Assembly: GCF_001187725.1 (NCBI RefSeq)
Contig: NZ_LGIQ01000005.1
Coordinates: forward strand, 867,350 to 931,349
DNA: 64,000 bases
Reading direction: 5' to 3'
Source of the DNA: Brevibacillus reuszeri
GTDB taxonomy: Bacteria > Bacillota > Bacilli > Brevibacillales > Brevibacillaceae
Positions 40,092-49,904 of the stretch are shown here, one piece after another; the stretch's first letter is position 1; every line of letters starts with the position of its first letter. The notes beneath the pieces were generated by a model that worked only from the letters and a program-made list of their open reading frames with translations, did not search any database and had not been told where the DNA came from. The position numbers were made by a program, and so were the translations under genes.

Positions 40092-40961
40092 TTATAAAGT
40101 AGGAGCGATACGCTCGGCTTCTCGCATAAAAGCGAGCACTGCGGGTGAGGCTTTCGCCAGAGAAGGTACAGCTAATCCAATGTGACGGGTCACGGTTGGG
40201 GAAAGCTCTACGACTGCTACCTTGGGTAAGGAGGCTGGAAGGGTAAGCGCAGGTATGACAGTCACACCGACGCCTGCTTCTACCATAGCCAGGATCGTAG
40301 CGTTGTCTGCTACCTCAAATGCAGTCTGAGGCTCTAAGCCATTCTTTTGAAACGCGCTGCCAACCAATCGGTCACAGCCCGCCATAGGCATGATGAAGGG
40401 TTCATCTGCTAACTGCTCCAATGTCACCAGGGACTTTGTAGCGAGTGGATGGTGAGCTGGCAGTACAGCATGCAGGTTGTCGCTAATCAGCAAGGTTACT
40501 TCCAATCCTGCTTCGGGCCAGGGATGAAAACCCACATCAACCACGCCAGTTTGCAGCCATTGTTTAATTTCCTGATAGGAGCCTTCGAATAGCCGTGTCT
40601 CCATCTGTGGATACAACTTATGAATGGATTTTAGCAGAGCAGGCAAAAAGCTTTTGGTTATGCTGGGAAAGGAACCGATGCGGATTGTAGCTTGGTGAAT
40701 GCCGGCAGCTTGGGCAGCGATTCTCTTGATAGCCGCGGTCTGTTCTAAAATGATTCGTGCACTCGCGTCTACCTGCACCCCGGCTGCTGTCAGCTTGACG
40801 CCGCTGCGACTTCGTGTGAACAGGCTGATACCCAGCTCCTTTTCCAACGCATGGATGGTATGACTGACTCCTGATTGGCTCAAGCCGATTTTTTCACCTG
40901 CACGGGTGAAGCTGCCACTATCACTGACTGCAACTAGTACCTCCATTTGAAACAAAGTCAT
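40092..40961 (-). CDS. LysR-family transcriptional regulator
   Basis: This is a 289-residue regulator. The start is ATG 40961, 7 bases after AAGGAAG, which gives MTLFQMEVLVAVSDSGSF; an ATG 18 bases upstream lies over that site. Residues 1-60 form the winged helix (AGEKIGLSQSGVSHTIHALEKELGISLFTR). Residues about 85-285 are the type 2 periplasmic-binding-like effector domain. It is divergent to the PhzF-like gene at 41089 with 127 bp between; this layout usually means that the regulator controls its neighbour and itself. The effector is unknown. Confidence 0.93.
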   Translation of the reverse strand: MTLFQMEVLVAVSDSGSFTRAGEKIGLSQSGVSHTIHALEKELGISLFTRSRSGVKLTAAGVQVDASARIILEQTAAIKRIAAQAAGIHQATIRIGSFPSITKSFLPALLKSIHKLYPQMETRLFEGSYQEIKQWLQTGVVDVGFHPWPEAGLEVTLLISDNLHAVLPAHHPLATKSLVTLEQLADEPFIMPMAGCDRLVGSAFQKNGLEPQTAFEVADNATILAMVEAGVGVTVIPALTLPASLPKVAVVELSPTVTRHIGLAVPSLAKASPAVLAFMREAERIAPTL

Positions 40962-41015
40962 TCGATTTCTTCCTTCCATGAAGTTTTATTCATGTTATGT
41001 ATGCAAAACCTTCAG

Positions 41016-41044
41016 TTTACTTGGAATCTTCTTGTACTTATGAT
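41016..41044 (+). promoter_or_regulatory. Putative sigma-A promoter of the PhzF-like gene
   Basis: TTTACT (41016-41021) and TATGAT (41039-41044) are 17 bases apart, 45 bp before the ATG at 41089. The -10 matches 5 of 6 consensus bases and the -35 matches 4 of 6. It lies in the LysR/PhzF intergenic region, where a LysR protein would bind. Confidence 0.55.
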
Positions 41045-41088
41045 GAAGAGCAAGAAAGATTCCATCCGTTCATGAAGGAGAGAATACA

Positions 41089-41994
41089 ATGAATGCTTTG
41101 AAGGTATACCATGTAGACGCATTTACGAAGAAACCGTTTGCTGGAAATCCAGCAGGTGTCATCCCAGATGCAAGTACTTTGACTTTACCGCAAATGCAGC
41201 AAATTGCCAATGAGCTGAACCTGCCTGAATCCGCATTTTTGCTGCCGTCTTCGCATCCAGAGGCAGATTATCGCATCCGCTATTTCTCACCGACTGTCGA
41301 GATCGATTTTTGTGGGCATGCAACAGTTGCCTCAACATGGGTATTGGCTACCGAGTTTGGTTGGCTGGAAAAAGGAAATCGACTCGTATTCGAAACCAAT
41401 GTGGGTTTGATTCCCGTTGAGCTTGAAGCGCAGGATGGTCAACTGCAACGGGTAAAGATGACGCAGATCACTCCCTCCGTCAAGGAAATAGATTTGAATC
41501 TTGAAGAAGTAGCGAGGATGGTGGGGATACGCATAGATGATATCGATGCTCGTTATCCCATGAAGCTGGCCTCTACGGGAGGGCTGCATCTGCTTGTCCC
41601 CGTGCAAACAAAAGAGGCGATTAATCAAGCAGTACCCTCCCTGGCTGAGCTGGCTACAATGAACCAGGAGCATGGTATCACGACTACACATTTGTTCACC
41701 TGGGATGCCCCAGATGGCTACAATCTGTATACGCGTGACTTTGCACCTGCTATCGGGATTCCGGAAGATCCGGTGACAGGTGCTGCCAACGGGGCGCTAG
41801 CCGGGTATCTGGCCATAGAGAATTTGCTCCCTGCAGGTGAAGAGCATCACCTCGTGATCGGACAAGGTCACGCCATTAATCGACCGGGCACGCTTTACAT
41901 TACAATCGATACATCGGCACAAGACCCGGTTATTCGTGTTGCCGGTGAGGCGCATATAACGATTGCAGGAGAAATACGTTTGCCGTTGGAATAA
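41089..41994 (+). CDS. PhzF-family isomerase
   Basis: This is a 301-residue protein with the diaminopimelate-epimerase-like fold. The N-terminus VYHVDAFTKKPFAGNPAGVI is diagnostic, with NLPESAFLLP carrying the family's catalytic Glu at about residue 46. The second lobe has DFCGHATVAS and later RDFAPAIGIPEDPVTGAANGAL. Characterised members isomerise metabolites such as dihydrohydroxyanthranilate; no phenazine genes are present here, so the substrate is unknown. The ATG at 41089 follows AAGGAGAG. A terminator lies at 42008. Confidence 0.93.
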   Translation: MNALKVYHVDAFTKKPFAGNPAGVIPDASTLTLPQMQQIANELNLPESAFLLPSSHPEADYRIRYFSPTVEIDFCGHATVASTWVLATEFGWLEKGNRLVFETNVGLIPVELEAQDGQLQRVKMTQITPSVKEIDLNLEEVARMVGIRIDDIDARYPMKLASTGGLHLLVPVQTKEAINQAVPSLAELATMNQEHGITTTHLFTWDAPDGYNLYTRDFAPAIGIPEDPVTGAANGALAGYLAIENLLPAGEEHHLVIGQGHAINRPGTLYITIDTSAQDPVIRVAGEAHITIAGEIRLPLE

Positions 41995-42007
41995 AGCAAC
42001 GAGCCAG

Positions 42008-42057
42008 TCCCCCTTGAGACCGAAACAGGCAGGTCTTGCGGGGGATTTTCCTTTTTT
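42008..42057 (+). terminator. Terminator after the PhzF-like gene
   Basis: The stem TCCCCC...GACC / GGTC...GGGGGA is followed by a run rich in T (TTTTCCTTTTTT). It lies 13 bp after the stop at 41994. Confidence 0.82.
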
Positions 42058-42146
42058 GCCATTTAACGTATTCAGGACGGGATTCTCATGGGAAAATATA
42101 CGAATTTTTACGTTATAATAGGGACAGGTAGAAGCAGAGAGAGGGA

Positions 42147-43721
42147 ATGCAGGTGGAACATCTTAGTGGTTCACACGACTCGGCACTCGTAGTATTATCG
42201 TATATCGTTGCAGTTGTGTCTTCCTACACGGTTCTTGACTTGGTTGGGAGAATCAGCACGATTACAGGAGAAAGACGATGGTTATGGATTTCGTTTGGAG
42301 CAGTTGCCATGGGAATGGGGATCTGGTCGATGCATTTTGTTGGCATGCTCGCTTTTTCTCTGCCAGTTCCTGTGGCGTATGATCTGGTCATTGTGTTTCT
42401 CTCGGTTGTCGTAGCCATCATTGCATCCTTTATCGCACTGCATGTGGTCTGTCAGAGGCATGTTTCGTCGCTCCAATTGCTTGGAAGTGGTCTATTGCTT
42501 GCTGCTGGTATTGCCTCGATGCATTACATCGGCATGTCCGCGATGCTCATTAACATTACATATGATCCGCTCTATTTTTCTCTCTCCATCGTAAATGCGA
42601 TTGTGGCTTCTCTGGCTGCACTGTGGCTGGCGTTTTATTTTCGCAAAGGGGAAACGAAGGGGGCGGTATGGAGAAAGCTCGCTAGCGGGCTGGTCATGGG
42701 AGCGGCAATCACAGGCATGCATTATATGGGCATGATGGCTGCTCATTTTACGCCCCTGGAAAAGGCAGCTCTGTCTTCTGGAAAAATACTCAATCAAGAA
42801 TGGCTTGCCTATCTGATTGCGGCGGGTACCTTGATGACATTGGGGCTATCACTGCTCGGTATCGTGATCTCCAATCGCTTTTCTAATAAAGATTCGGAGA
42901 TTGAAGCAAAGACGAACGAAATATATCTCATGAATCAGGAATTGCGTGAGCTGAACGAGAATTTGGAACAGCTGGTGAAAGAAAGAACGGCTCAGCTGGA
43001 GAAAGCGCATGATGACGCAATCCAGGCGAATCAGGTCAAAAGCCAGTTTTTAGCCAATATGAGTCATGAGCTGCGTACTCCTCTCAATGCGATCATCGGG
43101 TACAGCGAAATGCTGATGGAAGATGCAGAAGAGCTGGGAGAGCTTGTCTTCCTAGAAGATTTGGAGAAAATCAACAAGGCGGGAAAGCATTTGCTCTCGC
43201 TTATCAATGATATTTTGGATATATCCAAGATTGAAGCGGGGAAGATGGACGTTTTCTACGAAAGCTGCGATTTACCCGCATTAATAGCTGACGTACAAAA
43301 TACGATATCGCCCCTGATCGAACGAAATGGGAATCAGTTGGTTACGTCAAGTGTGGAGGGGCAGATTCATACGGATATTATGAAGCTGCGTCAAATCTTG
43401 ATGAACCTGCTCAGTAACGCAAGTAAATTTACGAAAGACGGAACGGTCTATTTTGATTGTTATCCGCAGTCTCGTGAAAATAAGTCGGGCTACTGCTTTC
43501 GGATTCGGGATACAGGCATCGGCATGACACCGGTACAAATGGACAAGCTGTTCCAGCCTTTTATGCAAGCAGACTCATCAACCACGCGCAAGTACGGAGG
43601 GACAGGTCTGGGACTTGCCATCAGCAAGAATTTTTGCCTCTTGATGGGCGGGCTGATCGAGGTTGAGAGCGAGCTTGGAGCAGGGAGCACGTTTACTGTC
43701 TGGTTGCCTGATCAGAACTAG
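42147..43721 (+). CDS. MHYT-domain sensor histidine kinase
   Basis: This is a 524-residue membrane sensor. Residues about 1-250 hold seven hydrophobic segments with three MHYT-type motifs: [10 protein letters not shown] near 60, [10 protein letters not shown] near 125 and [10 protein letters not shown] near 190. The family proposal is that they bind copper and sense O2, CO or NO. A coiled linker leads to the HisKA box [23 protein letters not shown] (about 298-320, His at about 304), and then the ATPase domain with [35 protein letters not shown] and [10 protein letters not shown]. No response regulator gene is adjacent. The ATG at 42147 is close to GAGGGA; a GTG at 42153 has better spacing. 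Confidence 0.93.
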   Translation: MQVEHLSGSHDSALVVLSYIVAVVSSYTVLDLVGRISTITGERRWLWISFGAVAMGMGIWSMHFVGMLAFSLPVPVAYDLVIVFLSVVVAIIASFIALHVVCQRHVSSLQLLGSGLLLAAGIASMHYIGMSAMLINITYDPLYFSLSIVNAIVASLAALWLAFYFRKGETKGAVWRKLASGLVMGAAITGMHYMGMMAAHFTPLEKAALSSGKILNQEWLAYLIAAGTLMTLGLSLLGIVISNRFSNKDSEIEAKTNEIYLMNQELRELNENLEQLVKERTAQLEKAHDDAIQANQVKSQFLANMSHELRTPLNAIIGYSEMLMEDAEELGELVFLEDLEKINKAGKHLLSLINDILDISKIEAGKMDVFYESCDLPALIADVQNTISPLIERNGNQLVTSSVEGQIHTDIMKLRQILMNLLSNASKFTKDGTVYFDCYPQSRENKSGYCFRIRDTGIGMTPVQMDKLFQPFMQADSSTTRKYGGTGLGLAISKNFCLLMGGLIEVESELGAGSTFTVWLPDQN

Positions 43722-43733
43722 GAAACACAAATT

Positions 43734-43772
43734 CACCCCCCCTCCCCGAACGTAGGGATAATCGAGGGGGTG
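43734..43772. terminator. Terminator between kinase and superoxide dismutase genes
   Basis: A CACCCCC arm and a GGGGGTG arm close a 24-base region between the convergent stops at 43721 and 43794. The flanking bases are only partly T- or A-rich, so the strength is uncertain. Confidence 0.55.
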
Positions 43773-43793
43773 CTTACTTATTCCCGAGGCTGA

Positions 43794-44846
43794 TCAATGG
43801 GGTTCCCAACGCAGCTTGCGTGCTTGCGCAAATCGTTCCTGAACATAAGGCCAATTGACGATGTTCCACCAGCCCTCTACGTATTTATCGCGCTGGTTTT
43901 GATACAAAAGAAAATAAGCATGCTCCCACACATCGAGAACAAGCAGCGGAATGATGTCCCACTGGGAGAGGTTTTGATGCTTTTCGGCGGTGAGAATCTC
44001 CAGATGCTGGGCGCGAGGGGACCAGACGAGAATTGCCCAACCTGGCCCTTCCACTTTTTCAGCTGCCTGGCTAAATTGGTTTTGAAAAGCTGCAAAGGAA
44101 CCGAAATATCGCGTGATTGCCTCGGCCAGCTCACCAGATGGCTCGCCTCCACCATTTGGACTCATGGAAGGCCAGAAAATCGTATGCAAGTAGTGACCGG
44201 CTCCATTAAAAGCCAGCTCGCGCGTCCAGTGCCGGATCAAATCAAAATTACCGCTGTTGCGTGCATCAGCCAGCTTTCGTTCTGCAGTATTGAGATCATC
44301 CACATACTTTTGATGCAGCTTGTCGTGATGGATGTGCATGGTAGCTTCGTCGATATAGGGCTCTAGCGCATTGTAGGCATAGGGCAAGGGTGGTAGGGTA
44401 TGTCGACCGACCGCGACTGGCCTGGCGACACGTACGGGCTCACGTGCAGACGGATAGGTGACCGGTGTGGGAACGGTGATGACTGCGTCAGTAACGGGCT
44501 CAGCAATCGCCTCTGGCTGCTGGATGATGGGTGCCGATTGGACCGGGAGGGCCTCGGAGGCAGTGGTTGTCTCTTCGGGAAGCTCCTCCTCATGTAATTG
44601 GGCCAGTCTCAGGAAGTGATGGAATTGTTTCTGCACCTCTTCTGCTTTGGACAGAAGGGCGGGGAGTTCTTCTTGATGATTATTTGCATCAAGTAAAGAA
44701 GCCTTTCTTCCGATTTGGGTGAACGTCTCCTCGAATTTGTGCAAGTGCCGTTCCAACTCGCGACCCAGCGGCTTGCTTTTTCTCAGATGCTCGATCCATT
44801 GGCGGCCCCACTGGCTCCAATCCAGTAAATGTTTTGTTTGCTCATC
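43794..44846 (-). CDS. Fe/Mn superoxide dismutase with long N-terminal extension (SodF-like)
   Basis: This is a protein of about 350 residues. The last 205 form a full Fe/Mn superoxide dismutase: HTLPPLPYAYNALEPYID, the His ligand in MHIHHDKLH, FNGAGHYLHTIFWP (His ligand; the usual Asn before the last His is Leu), GGGEPSGEL, and LVLDVWEHAYFLLYQNQRDKYVEGWW with the Asp and His ligands. Residues 1-145 are an added region: helical and charged (HLLDWSQWGRQWIEHLRK to about 95), then a Val/Pro/Thr/Ala-rich linker. B. subtilis SodF has a similar though shorter extension. The initiation codon is a TTG at 44849-44847, 7 bases after AAGGAGGG, so the CDS spans to 44849 if the first codon is counted. There is no signal peptide. 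Confidence 0.85.
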   Translation of the reverse strand, partial: DEQTKHLLDWSQWGRQWIEHLRKSKPLGRELERHLHKFEETFTQIGRKASLLDANNHQEELPALLSKAEEVQKQFHHFLRLAQLHEEELPEETTTASEALPVQSAPIIQQPEAIAEPVTDAVITVPTPVTYPSAREPVRVARPVAVGRHTLPPLPYAYNALEPYIDEATMHIHHDKLHQKYVDDLNTAERKLADARNSGNFDLIRHWTRELAFNGAGHYLHTIFWPSMSPNGGGEPSGELAEAITRYFGSFAAFQNQFSQAAEKVEGPGWAILVWSPRAQHLEILTAEKHQNLSQWDIIPLLVLDVWEHAYFLLYQNQRDKYVEGWWNIVNWPYVQERFAQARKLRWEPH

Positions 44847-45020
44847 CAATTTAGGTCCCTCCTTCTTACGGGCAAATCTCCTCTACAATCTATGACAGGA
44901 GCCCAGAGAAGGTGCGGCATTCGCGGAGTACAAGAAATTTAAGCACCGCATATGGTAGTAGCACAAATGCCATAGTGGTATGCTGTACTATATTCAATAC
45001 AACAGGGGAGACACATTTGC

Positions 45021-45833
45021 ATGAGTAAAGAATATGCGATAGCCGTAATTGATTCAGGAGTGGGAGGATTAACCGTAGCCAAGGAAGTTATGCGACAGCT
45101 GCCCGAGGAACGGATCTTATATGTAGGTGATAACGCACGTTGTCCGTACGGCTCCAAGTCACCGGAGGAGATTCGCGCTTTCAGTTTTCAAATGATTGAC
45201 TTTGTTCGACAAACACCACTAAAAGCATTGGTCATTGCCTGCAATACAGCAACTGCCGTCGTCTTGGAAGAAGCGATGGCCTATTTACCGTTACCCGTAA
45301 TTGGCGTAATCGAACCAGGGGCACGTGCAGCTGTTCAGGCTACGAAAAGTGGACGAATCGGAGTGATTGGCACCGAAACTACGATTCGAACCAAAGCGTA
45401 TGAGCGTGCCTTGCTGCGTGCCCAGCCAGATCTGTTTGTGGCGGGCTTGGCTTGTCCTGATTTTGTTCCGCTTGTAGAAAATCATCTGGCGAGCTCGCAA
45501 AAAGCGCGGGAAGTGGTGAAGGAGACGTTGAAGCCCTTGATTCGCGAAGAGCTCGATACCTTGATTTTGGGCTGTACGCACTACCCACTTTTGGCACCTG
45601 TTATCCAGGAGGTCATGGGAGATCAGGTGCGCTTGATCAATTCAGCAGAAGAGACAGCGCGTGAGTTGTCTACGCAAATTGCTTCGGACCCGCAGGGTGG
45701 CCAGCTCGTTTTGCCGGAGCATCTGTTCATTACCAGTGGCGATCCGCATCGCTTCCGTTCTATTGCAGAAGAGTGGCTGGATTGCCAAGTCGAGGTACAG
45801 CATCACTCTCTGGAAAAATCAGTAGAAGCATAA
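45021..45833 (+). CDS. racE: Glutamate racemase
   Basis: This is a 270-residue protein that makes D-glutamate for peptidoglycan. The catalytic cysteines are in VIACNTATAV (about residue 74) and LILGCTHYPLL (about residue 185). The N-terminus IAVIDSGVGGLTVAKEV and the Asp10-type residue are intact, and GDNARCPYGSK matches the family. It is the first gene of the conserved racE-gerM-rph-rdgB-ysnB group. The ATG at 45021 follows AGGGGAG. In Bacilli this racemase is usually the essential housekeeping copy. Confidence 0.96.
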   Translation: MSKEYAIAVIDSGVGGLTVAKEVMRQLPEERILYVGDNARCPYGSKSPEEIRAFSFQMIDFVRQTPLKALVIACNTATAVVLEEAMAYLPLPVIGVIEPGARAAVQATKSGRIGVIGTETTIRTKAYERALLRAQPDLFVAGLACPDFVPLVENHLASSQKAREVVKETLKPLIREELDTLILGCTHYPLLAPVIQEVMGDQVRLINSAEETARELSTQIASDPQGGQLVLPEHLFITSGDPHRFRSIAEEWLDCQVEVQHHSLEKSVEA

Positions 45834-45929
45834 CTTTCAACCAACAGCCGTCAGACAAACTTTCAACGCATAAACCCAAGCCCTGCTCGTATACATGGTA
45901 GTACAAAGTGTCTGGAGGAGGCTGGGGAA

Positions 45930-46991
45930 ATGAAGAAAAGACACATAGGCAAAGTGACGGCAGTGCTGGGGGTCAGCGCCATGCTGTTATCGGGCTGCGG
46001 TCTCTTTGGCCCGGAAAAAGAAACCATCAGTATTGATGCGCCACCACAGTCGGAGGTAGTTGTAGGGATTGATAATGGAACTCCGACTACTGGTACAGCA
46101 ACAGGAGGAACAGAAGGGACGGGGCCTGCAGTCCAAGCGACCTCAGAACAAACGCTGTATCTCTTGGATGCGAATGGATATGTGGTACCCGTTTCGTTGG
46201 TTCTTCCCAAAGTGGAAGGCCCTGCCAAGCAAGTATTGAGCTACATGGTGAAGGGTGGACCCGTAGAAGGAATGTTGCAAGGCGGATTCTCCGCAGTATT
46301 GCCGCAGGGCACCGAGGTCAAAGGACTTCTCATCAAAAACGGAGTCGCAACAGTCGATTTTTCCAAAGAATTTAAAACCTATGATGCAAAAGATGAAAAG
46401 CGGATTTTGGACGCTGTTACTCGTGCAATGACAGAGTTCAGCACGGTAAAAACAGTACAAATCTGGGTGAACGGAACCCCGTTGACCGAGATGCCTGCGG
46501 CGAATACGCCAATTACCCAGCTTGATCGAAATCACGGGGTCAATCTGGAGCTCGCGGATGGCGCTATCCCTGGAAACACCTCGTCAGTAACGGTTTATTT
46601 CCAGGGACAGCTGGATGATGCGCGTACGTATTATGTGCCTGTCACTCGACTAGTTCCTGAAACTGCAGACGTAGCGAAGGCGACAGTGGAGGAATTGATC
46701 AAGGGTCCAAAGCAAGGCTCCCAATTGTTCAGCTCACTGCTCCGGACTACACGTGTACTGGATGTCAAGCAAGAGAAGGAAATGATTACCGTCAACCTGA
46801 GCAGTGATATCCTCAAGTACGATGACGGAAAAGATGCCAGTCCGGAAGCCTTGCAGTCTCTCGTGCTTTCCCTGACAGAGAGTACAGGCGCCAAGAAGGT
46901 GCAGCTCCTGGTCGAGGGCAAGCCGCTAGCTAGCGGAGACTACACAAAGCCTGTCAGTCGTCCAATCCAGCTCAATTCGATGCAATTTTAA
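45930..46991 (+). CDS. gerM: Spore germination lipoprotein GerM
   Basis: This is a 353-residue lipoprotein. A signal with lipobox LLSGCG at residues 19-24 precedes a Pro/Thr/Gly-rich spacer. Two GerMN domains follow, at about 75-190 (TLYLLDANGYVVPVSLVLPKVEG...) and 215-330 (VTVYFQGQLDDARTYYVPVTRLVPE...). In B. subtilis GerM takes part in spore engulfment/septal peptidoglycan assembly and germination, and it lies between racE and rph as here. A plus-strand hairpin with T-run begins 18 bp after its stop, inside the 3' end of the convergent MFS gene. The ATG at 45930 follows GGAGGAGG. Confidence 0.93.
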   Translation: MKKRHIGKVTAVLGVSAMLLSGCGLFGPEKETISIDAPPQSEVVVGIDNGTPTTGTATGGTEGTGPAVQATSEQTLYLLDANGYVVPVSLVLPKVEGPAKQVLSYMVKGGPVEGMLQGGFSAVLPQGTEVKGLLIKNGVATVDFSKEFKTYDAKDEKRILDAVTRAMTEFSTVKTVQIWVNGTPLTEMPAANTPITQLDRNHGVNLELADGAIPGNTSSVTVYFQGQLDDARTYYVPVTRLVPETADVAKATVEELIKGPKQGSQLFSSLLRTTRVLDVKQEKEMITVNLSSDILKYDDGKDASPEALQSLVLSLTESTGAKKVQLLVEGKPLASGDYTKPVSRPIQLNSMQF

Positions 46992-48256
46992 TTTGTGAAG
47001 GTCTCTGTACCACGCCCGTCCCCTCGAGCGTGGTTTTTTGCTTGCTTCCCTTTTGCTGTTTTCCAGATGAATCGTCCAATTAGAATCGAGGAGAGAGTCA
47101 CAAAAACTCCGGCGACAAACCCGACAATTCGCGGCTCGGCGACAGTAAGCACCCAACCGCCAGTCAGCATGGATAAACCGATGAGAACATTGGAGAGAGT
47201 CATCTCCAGCGCGAACACTCTTCCGTGGTAGCGAGAGGTGACATGACGCATCAAGAGTGTATTCAGACACGCGTTGCCCATGCCGCCTGCGATCGTAGAA
47301 AGTGCGTAGAAAAGCGCTGTGACATAAATAGTGGGGGAGAAACTGGTCAATAAAAAGGCAAATCCCTCGATAGCAAGGCCAACAGAAGCAACCTCATACG
47401 GATAGCGCTGAAGTCGCTGGGCAATCAGTCCACCAACGATAAAGCCGAGTCCGATAGCCCCGTACAAGAGACCGATCCCCATTTTCCCTGCATCAAAAAC
47501 TTGATAAGCATATACACTGATCAAAACGTTTATGATTCCACCACCGATCGGCCAAAGCGTCGTTAAGAGCAAAATCGCATACACAATCGGTGTCTTTTGA
47601 ATAAACCGCAGGACATTCTTGTAAGTGGCAGCCTGTTCTAGTGATTCGCCCTCACTGTCTGATTCCTGGTGCTCCTGCTGCTTGGAAACGGTCAGTCTGA
47701 CGAGCAAAAGGGCAGAAGCAAGAAAAGAAAGGGAGTTGTACAGAAAGGCGATTTCACTGCCCCACAAGGCAATAAATACGCCGCCAACCAGTGAGCCGAT
47801 AGCCATGACGATGCCAAATACACTCTGATCAAGGGCGTTTGCTGCTGCCAGTTCATCTCGGGAAACGATTTGTGGCAAAAGAGACAGACGGGACGGATTG
47901 TACATGGCTGAGAAGGCAACGAGTAAAAAAGTTCCCGTATACACAATCCACAAATCAGCTTCATGGGCGACGAGCAGAAAAGACAGGGCGATGAGCGCGC
48001 GGGCCAAATCACACACAATTAGCACTGTTTTCCGGTTAAAACGGTCGGCTACCAGTCCGCCAATAGGACCAAAAAGCAGATGCGGCAAAGTTCGCAGAGC
48101 GAGCGTAATCCCGACGGCCATAGCAGTGCCAGTAATTTCGAGCAGCAAGCTGAGAACAGCTACGCTGTTGAACCAATCGCCTATCCCACTCAGCAAGTTT
48201 GCAGAGAGCAGCCTGCGCAAATTCGGTTTTCGAAGCAGTGGATACAAGTACGCCAT
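46988..48256 (-). CDS. Major facilitator superfamily transporter (MFS_3-like exporter)
   Basis: This is a 422-residue protein with about 12 hydrophobic segments. It has GDWFNSVAVLSLLLEITG at the start and the GGLVADRFNRKTVLI loop between segments 2 and 3, the MFS signature. The later AIGLGFIVGGLIAQRLQR and ALSTIAGGMGNACLNTLL segments are typical of the macrolide/enterobactin-exporter branch. The substrate is unknown; drug or siderophore efflux is possible. It is oppositely oriented to the housekeeping genes around it and its stop overlaps that of gerM by 4 bp, so it is a later insertion into the racE-rph block. The start is ATG 48256, behind AAAGGGG. Confidence 0.9.
   Translation of the reverse strand: MAYLYPLLRKPNLRRLLSANLLSGIGDWFNSVAVLSLLLEITGTAMAVGITLALRTLPHLLFGPIGGLVADRFNRKTVLIVCDLARALIALSFLLVAHEADLWIVYTGTFLLVAFSAMYNPSRLSLLPQIVSRDELAAANALDQSVFGIVMAIGSLVGGVFIALWGSEIAFLYNSLSFLASALLLVRLTVSKQQEHQESDSEGESLEQAATYKNVLRFIQKTPIVYAILLLTTLWPIGGGIINVLISVYAYQVFDAGKMGIGLLYGAIGLGFIVGGLIAQRLQRYPYEVASVGLAIEGFAFLLTSFSPTIYVTALFYALSTIAGGMGNACLNTLLMRHVTSRYHGRVFALEMTLSNVLIGLSMLTGGWVLTVAEPRIVGFVAGVFVTLSSILIGRFIWKTAKGKQAKNHARGDGRGTETFTN
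47009..47038 (+). terminator. gerM terminator inside the MFS coding sequence
   Basis: ACCACGC (47009-47015) and GCGTGGT (47028-47034) form a stem with a 12-base loop, followed by TTTTTT. It lies 18 bp after the gerM stop. The same bases encode the last residues of the convergent MFS protein. Confidence 0.82.
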
Positions 48257-48429
48257 AAATAAATCCCCTTTTAATTGGTTAACAATCTAATTAGATAATA
48301 TTCAAATCAAATCAAGCTCGCAAGTATTTTTCTATTTGCACATGGGGGTAGCCCTGAGTCATGCGAATATTTGCAATTGCTGTAAATAGGGGATTGGTGT
48401 TTGGGCAGTGGCAGACCGTTTCCTGCCTC

Positions 48430-48438
48430 TGGTATAAT
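48430..48438 (+). promoter_or_regulatory. Extended -10 promoter of rph
   Basis: TGGTATAAT carries a perfect TATAAT (48433-48438) and the TGn extension. No good -35 hexamer is present at 16-18 bases. It lies 38 bp before the rph start, on the plus strand. Because the MFS gene interrupts the block, rph needs its own promoter. Confidence 0.6.
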
Positions 48439-48476
48439 GAGCGGAGTGTATCAAAGTGATTTAGGAGGAACTTGGA

Positions 48477-49238
48477 ATGAGAGTGGATGGCCGTGCCCAT
48501 GACCAGTTGCGCCCCGTTACGATTACGCGCAACTACATTAAACACGCAGAAGGATCATGCCTGATCGAAGTAGGAGATACCAAGGTGATTTGTACGGCGA
48601 CTCTGGAAGATCGGGTTCCACCCTTTATGCGTGGTGGCGGGAAGGGCTGGATCACAGCCGAGTATTCCATGCTTCCCAGAGCAACAGCGACACGTAATGC
48701 CCGGGAGTCGTCCAAAGGAAAGGTTGGAGGACGCACCATGGAAATTCAGCGCCTCATCGGACGCGCACTTCGATCGGTAGTTCATTTAGAAGCGATGGGA
48801 GAACGCACGATTTGGCTTGATTGTGACGTCATACAGGCAGATGGCGGTACGCGTACGGCTTCGATTACAGGGGCGTATGTTGCGATGGTCGATGCGATGC
48901 AAAAGCTGGTGGACAGCGGTACATGGAAGCAATTGCCGTTGAATGATTTTCTCGCGGCAACATCAGTTGGTGTCGTTGGTGAAGAGACCGTACTTGACTT
49001 GAACTATAAGGAAGACTCGTCCGCGACTGTAGATATGAATATCGTCATGACAGGCAAAGGCAAATTTGTTGAGCTGCAAGGAACTGGGGAAGATGCACCG
49101 TTCTCACCTGAACAGCTTCAGGAAATGATCGCTCTTGCCAAAGTCGGGATCGAAAATCTCATTCAAAGTCAAAAGCAGGCCCTCACTGGTGTGTCACTTT
49201 CCTTTGCAGAAAACGTAGCGGAGCAAAGCCATGTCTGA
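48477..49238 (+). CDS. rph: Ribonuclease PH
   Basis: This is a 253-residue phosphorolytic exoribonuclease that trims the 3' ends of tRNA precursors. The N-terminus [20 protein letters not shown] is diagnostic. Further blocks are [61 protein letters not shown], and [25 protein letters not shown] with the phosphate- and metal-binding residues. The ATG at 48477 follows TTTAGGAGGA. Its 3' end overlaps rdgB by 8 bp. Confidence 0.97.
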   Translation: MRVDGRAHDQLRPVTITRNYIKHAEGSCLIEVGDTKVICTATLEDRVPPFMRGGGKGWITAEYSMLPRATATRNARESSKGKVGGRTMEIQRLIGRALRSVVHLEAMGERTIWLDCDVIQADGGTRTASITGAYVAMVDAMQKLVDSGTWKQLPLNDFLAATSVGVVGEETVLDLNYKEDSSATVDMNIVMTGKGKFVELQGTGEDAPFSPEQLQEMIALAKVGIENLIQSQKQALTGVSLSFAENVAEQSHV

Positions 49239-49824
49239 GCGCAGAAGGGTCGTACTGGCCACACGCAATCAGGGGAAAGTAAAAGAATTTAATCGGCTGT
49301 TTGCTGATCTCGGCTGGGAAGGTATCAGTCTGGCAGAATTTGAGGGCGTGCCAGAAGTGATCGAGGACGGCGAGACCTTTGAGGCCAATGCCTTGAAAAA
49401 GGCGATCGAGATTTCTACATACTTGAATTTGCCAGCACTTGGCGATGATTCCGGGCTGGAGGTAGACGCACTGGACGGTCGGCCAGGCGTTTACTCCGCC
49501 AGATATGCGGGCGAGGATGCGACAGATGAAAAGAACTGGCGCAAGCTTTTGGATGAGTTGGAAAGTGTCCCAATGGAACAGCGTACAGCCCGATTCCGTT
49601 GCACGATTGCATTCGTAGTGCCAGGGGCTGAGCCGGTGATTACGACAGGCTCGTGTGAAGGCTTGATTGCACGCGAGCCAAAAGGAACGAATGGCTTTGG
49701 ATATGATCCGGTCTTTTACATTCCGGAAATGGATAAGATGATGGCGCAGATTTTGCCGGAGGAAAAGAATCAGATCAGCCACAGAGCGAAAGCCATGAAC
49801 CGATTGCTTGAAGTGCTTAAGTAA
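49231..49824 (+). CDS. rdgB: XTP/dITP pyrophosphatase (RdgB/HAM1 family)
   Basis: This is a 197-residue nucleotide-pool sanitising enzyme that hydrolyses dITP, XTP and similar to the monophosphates. Signatures are [13 protein letters not shown] at the N-terminus, [23 protein letters not shown] (catalytic and metal Asp/Glu), and [24 protein letters not shown] plus [11 protein letters not shown]. The start ATG lies inside the end of rph, so translation is coupled. The order matches B. subtilis rph-ysnA. Confidence 0.97.
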   Translation: MSERRRVVLATRNQGKVKEFNRLFADLGWEGISLAEFEGVPEVIEDGETFEANALKKAIEISTYLNLPALGDDSGLEVDALDGRPGVYSARYAGEDATDEKNWRKLLDELESVPMEQRTARFRCTIAFVVPGAEPVITTGSCEGLIAREPKGTNGFGYDPVFYIPEMDKMMAQILPEEKNQISHRAKAMNRLLEVLK

Positions 49825-49904
49825 GACGGGTGAGCCGTTTTTAAAAGGAAGCTGTCAACTGAAAAAAGCCTCCGAGGAGAGAGGGAACAGGGGAGTGAGC
49901 CGAG

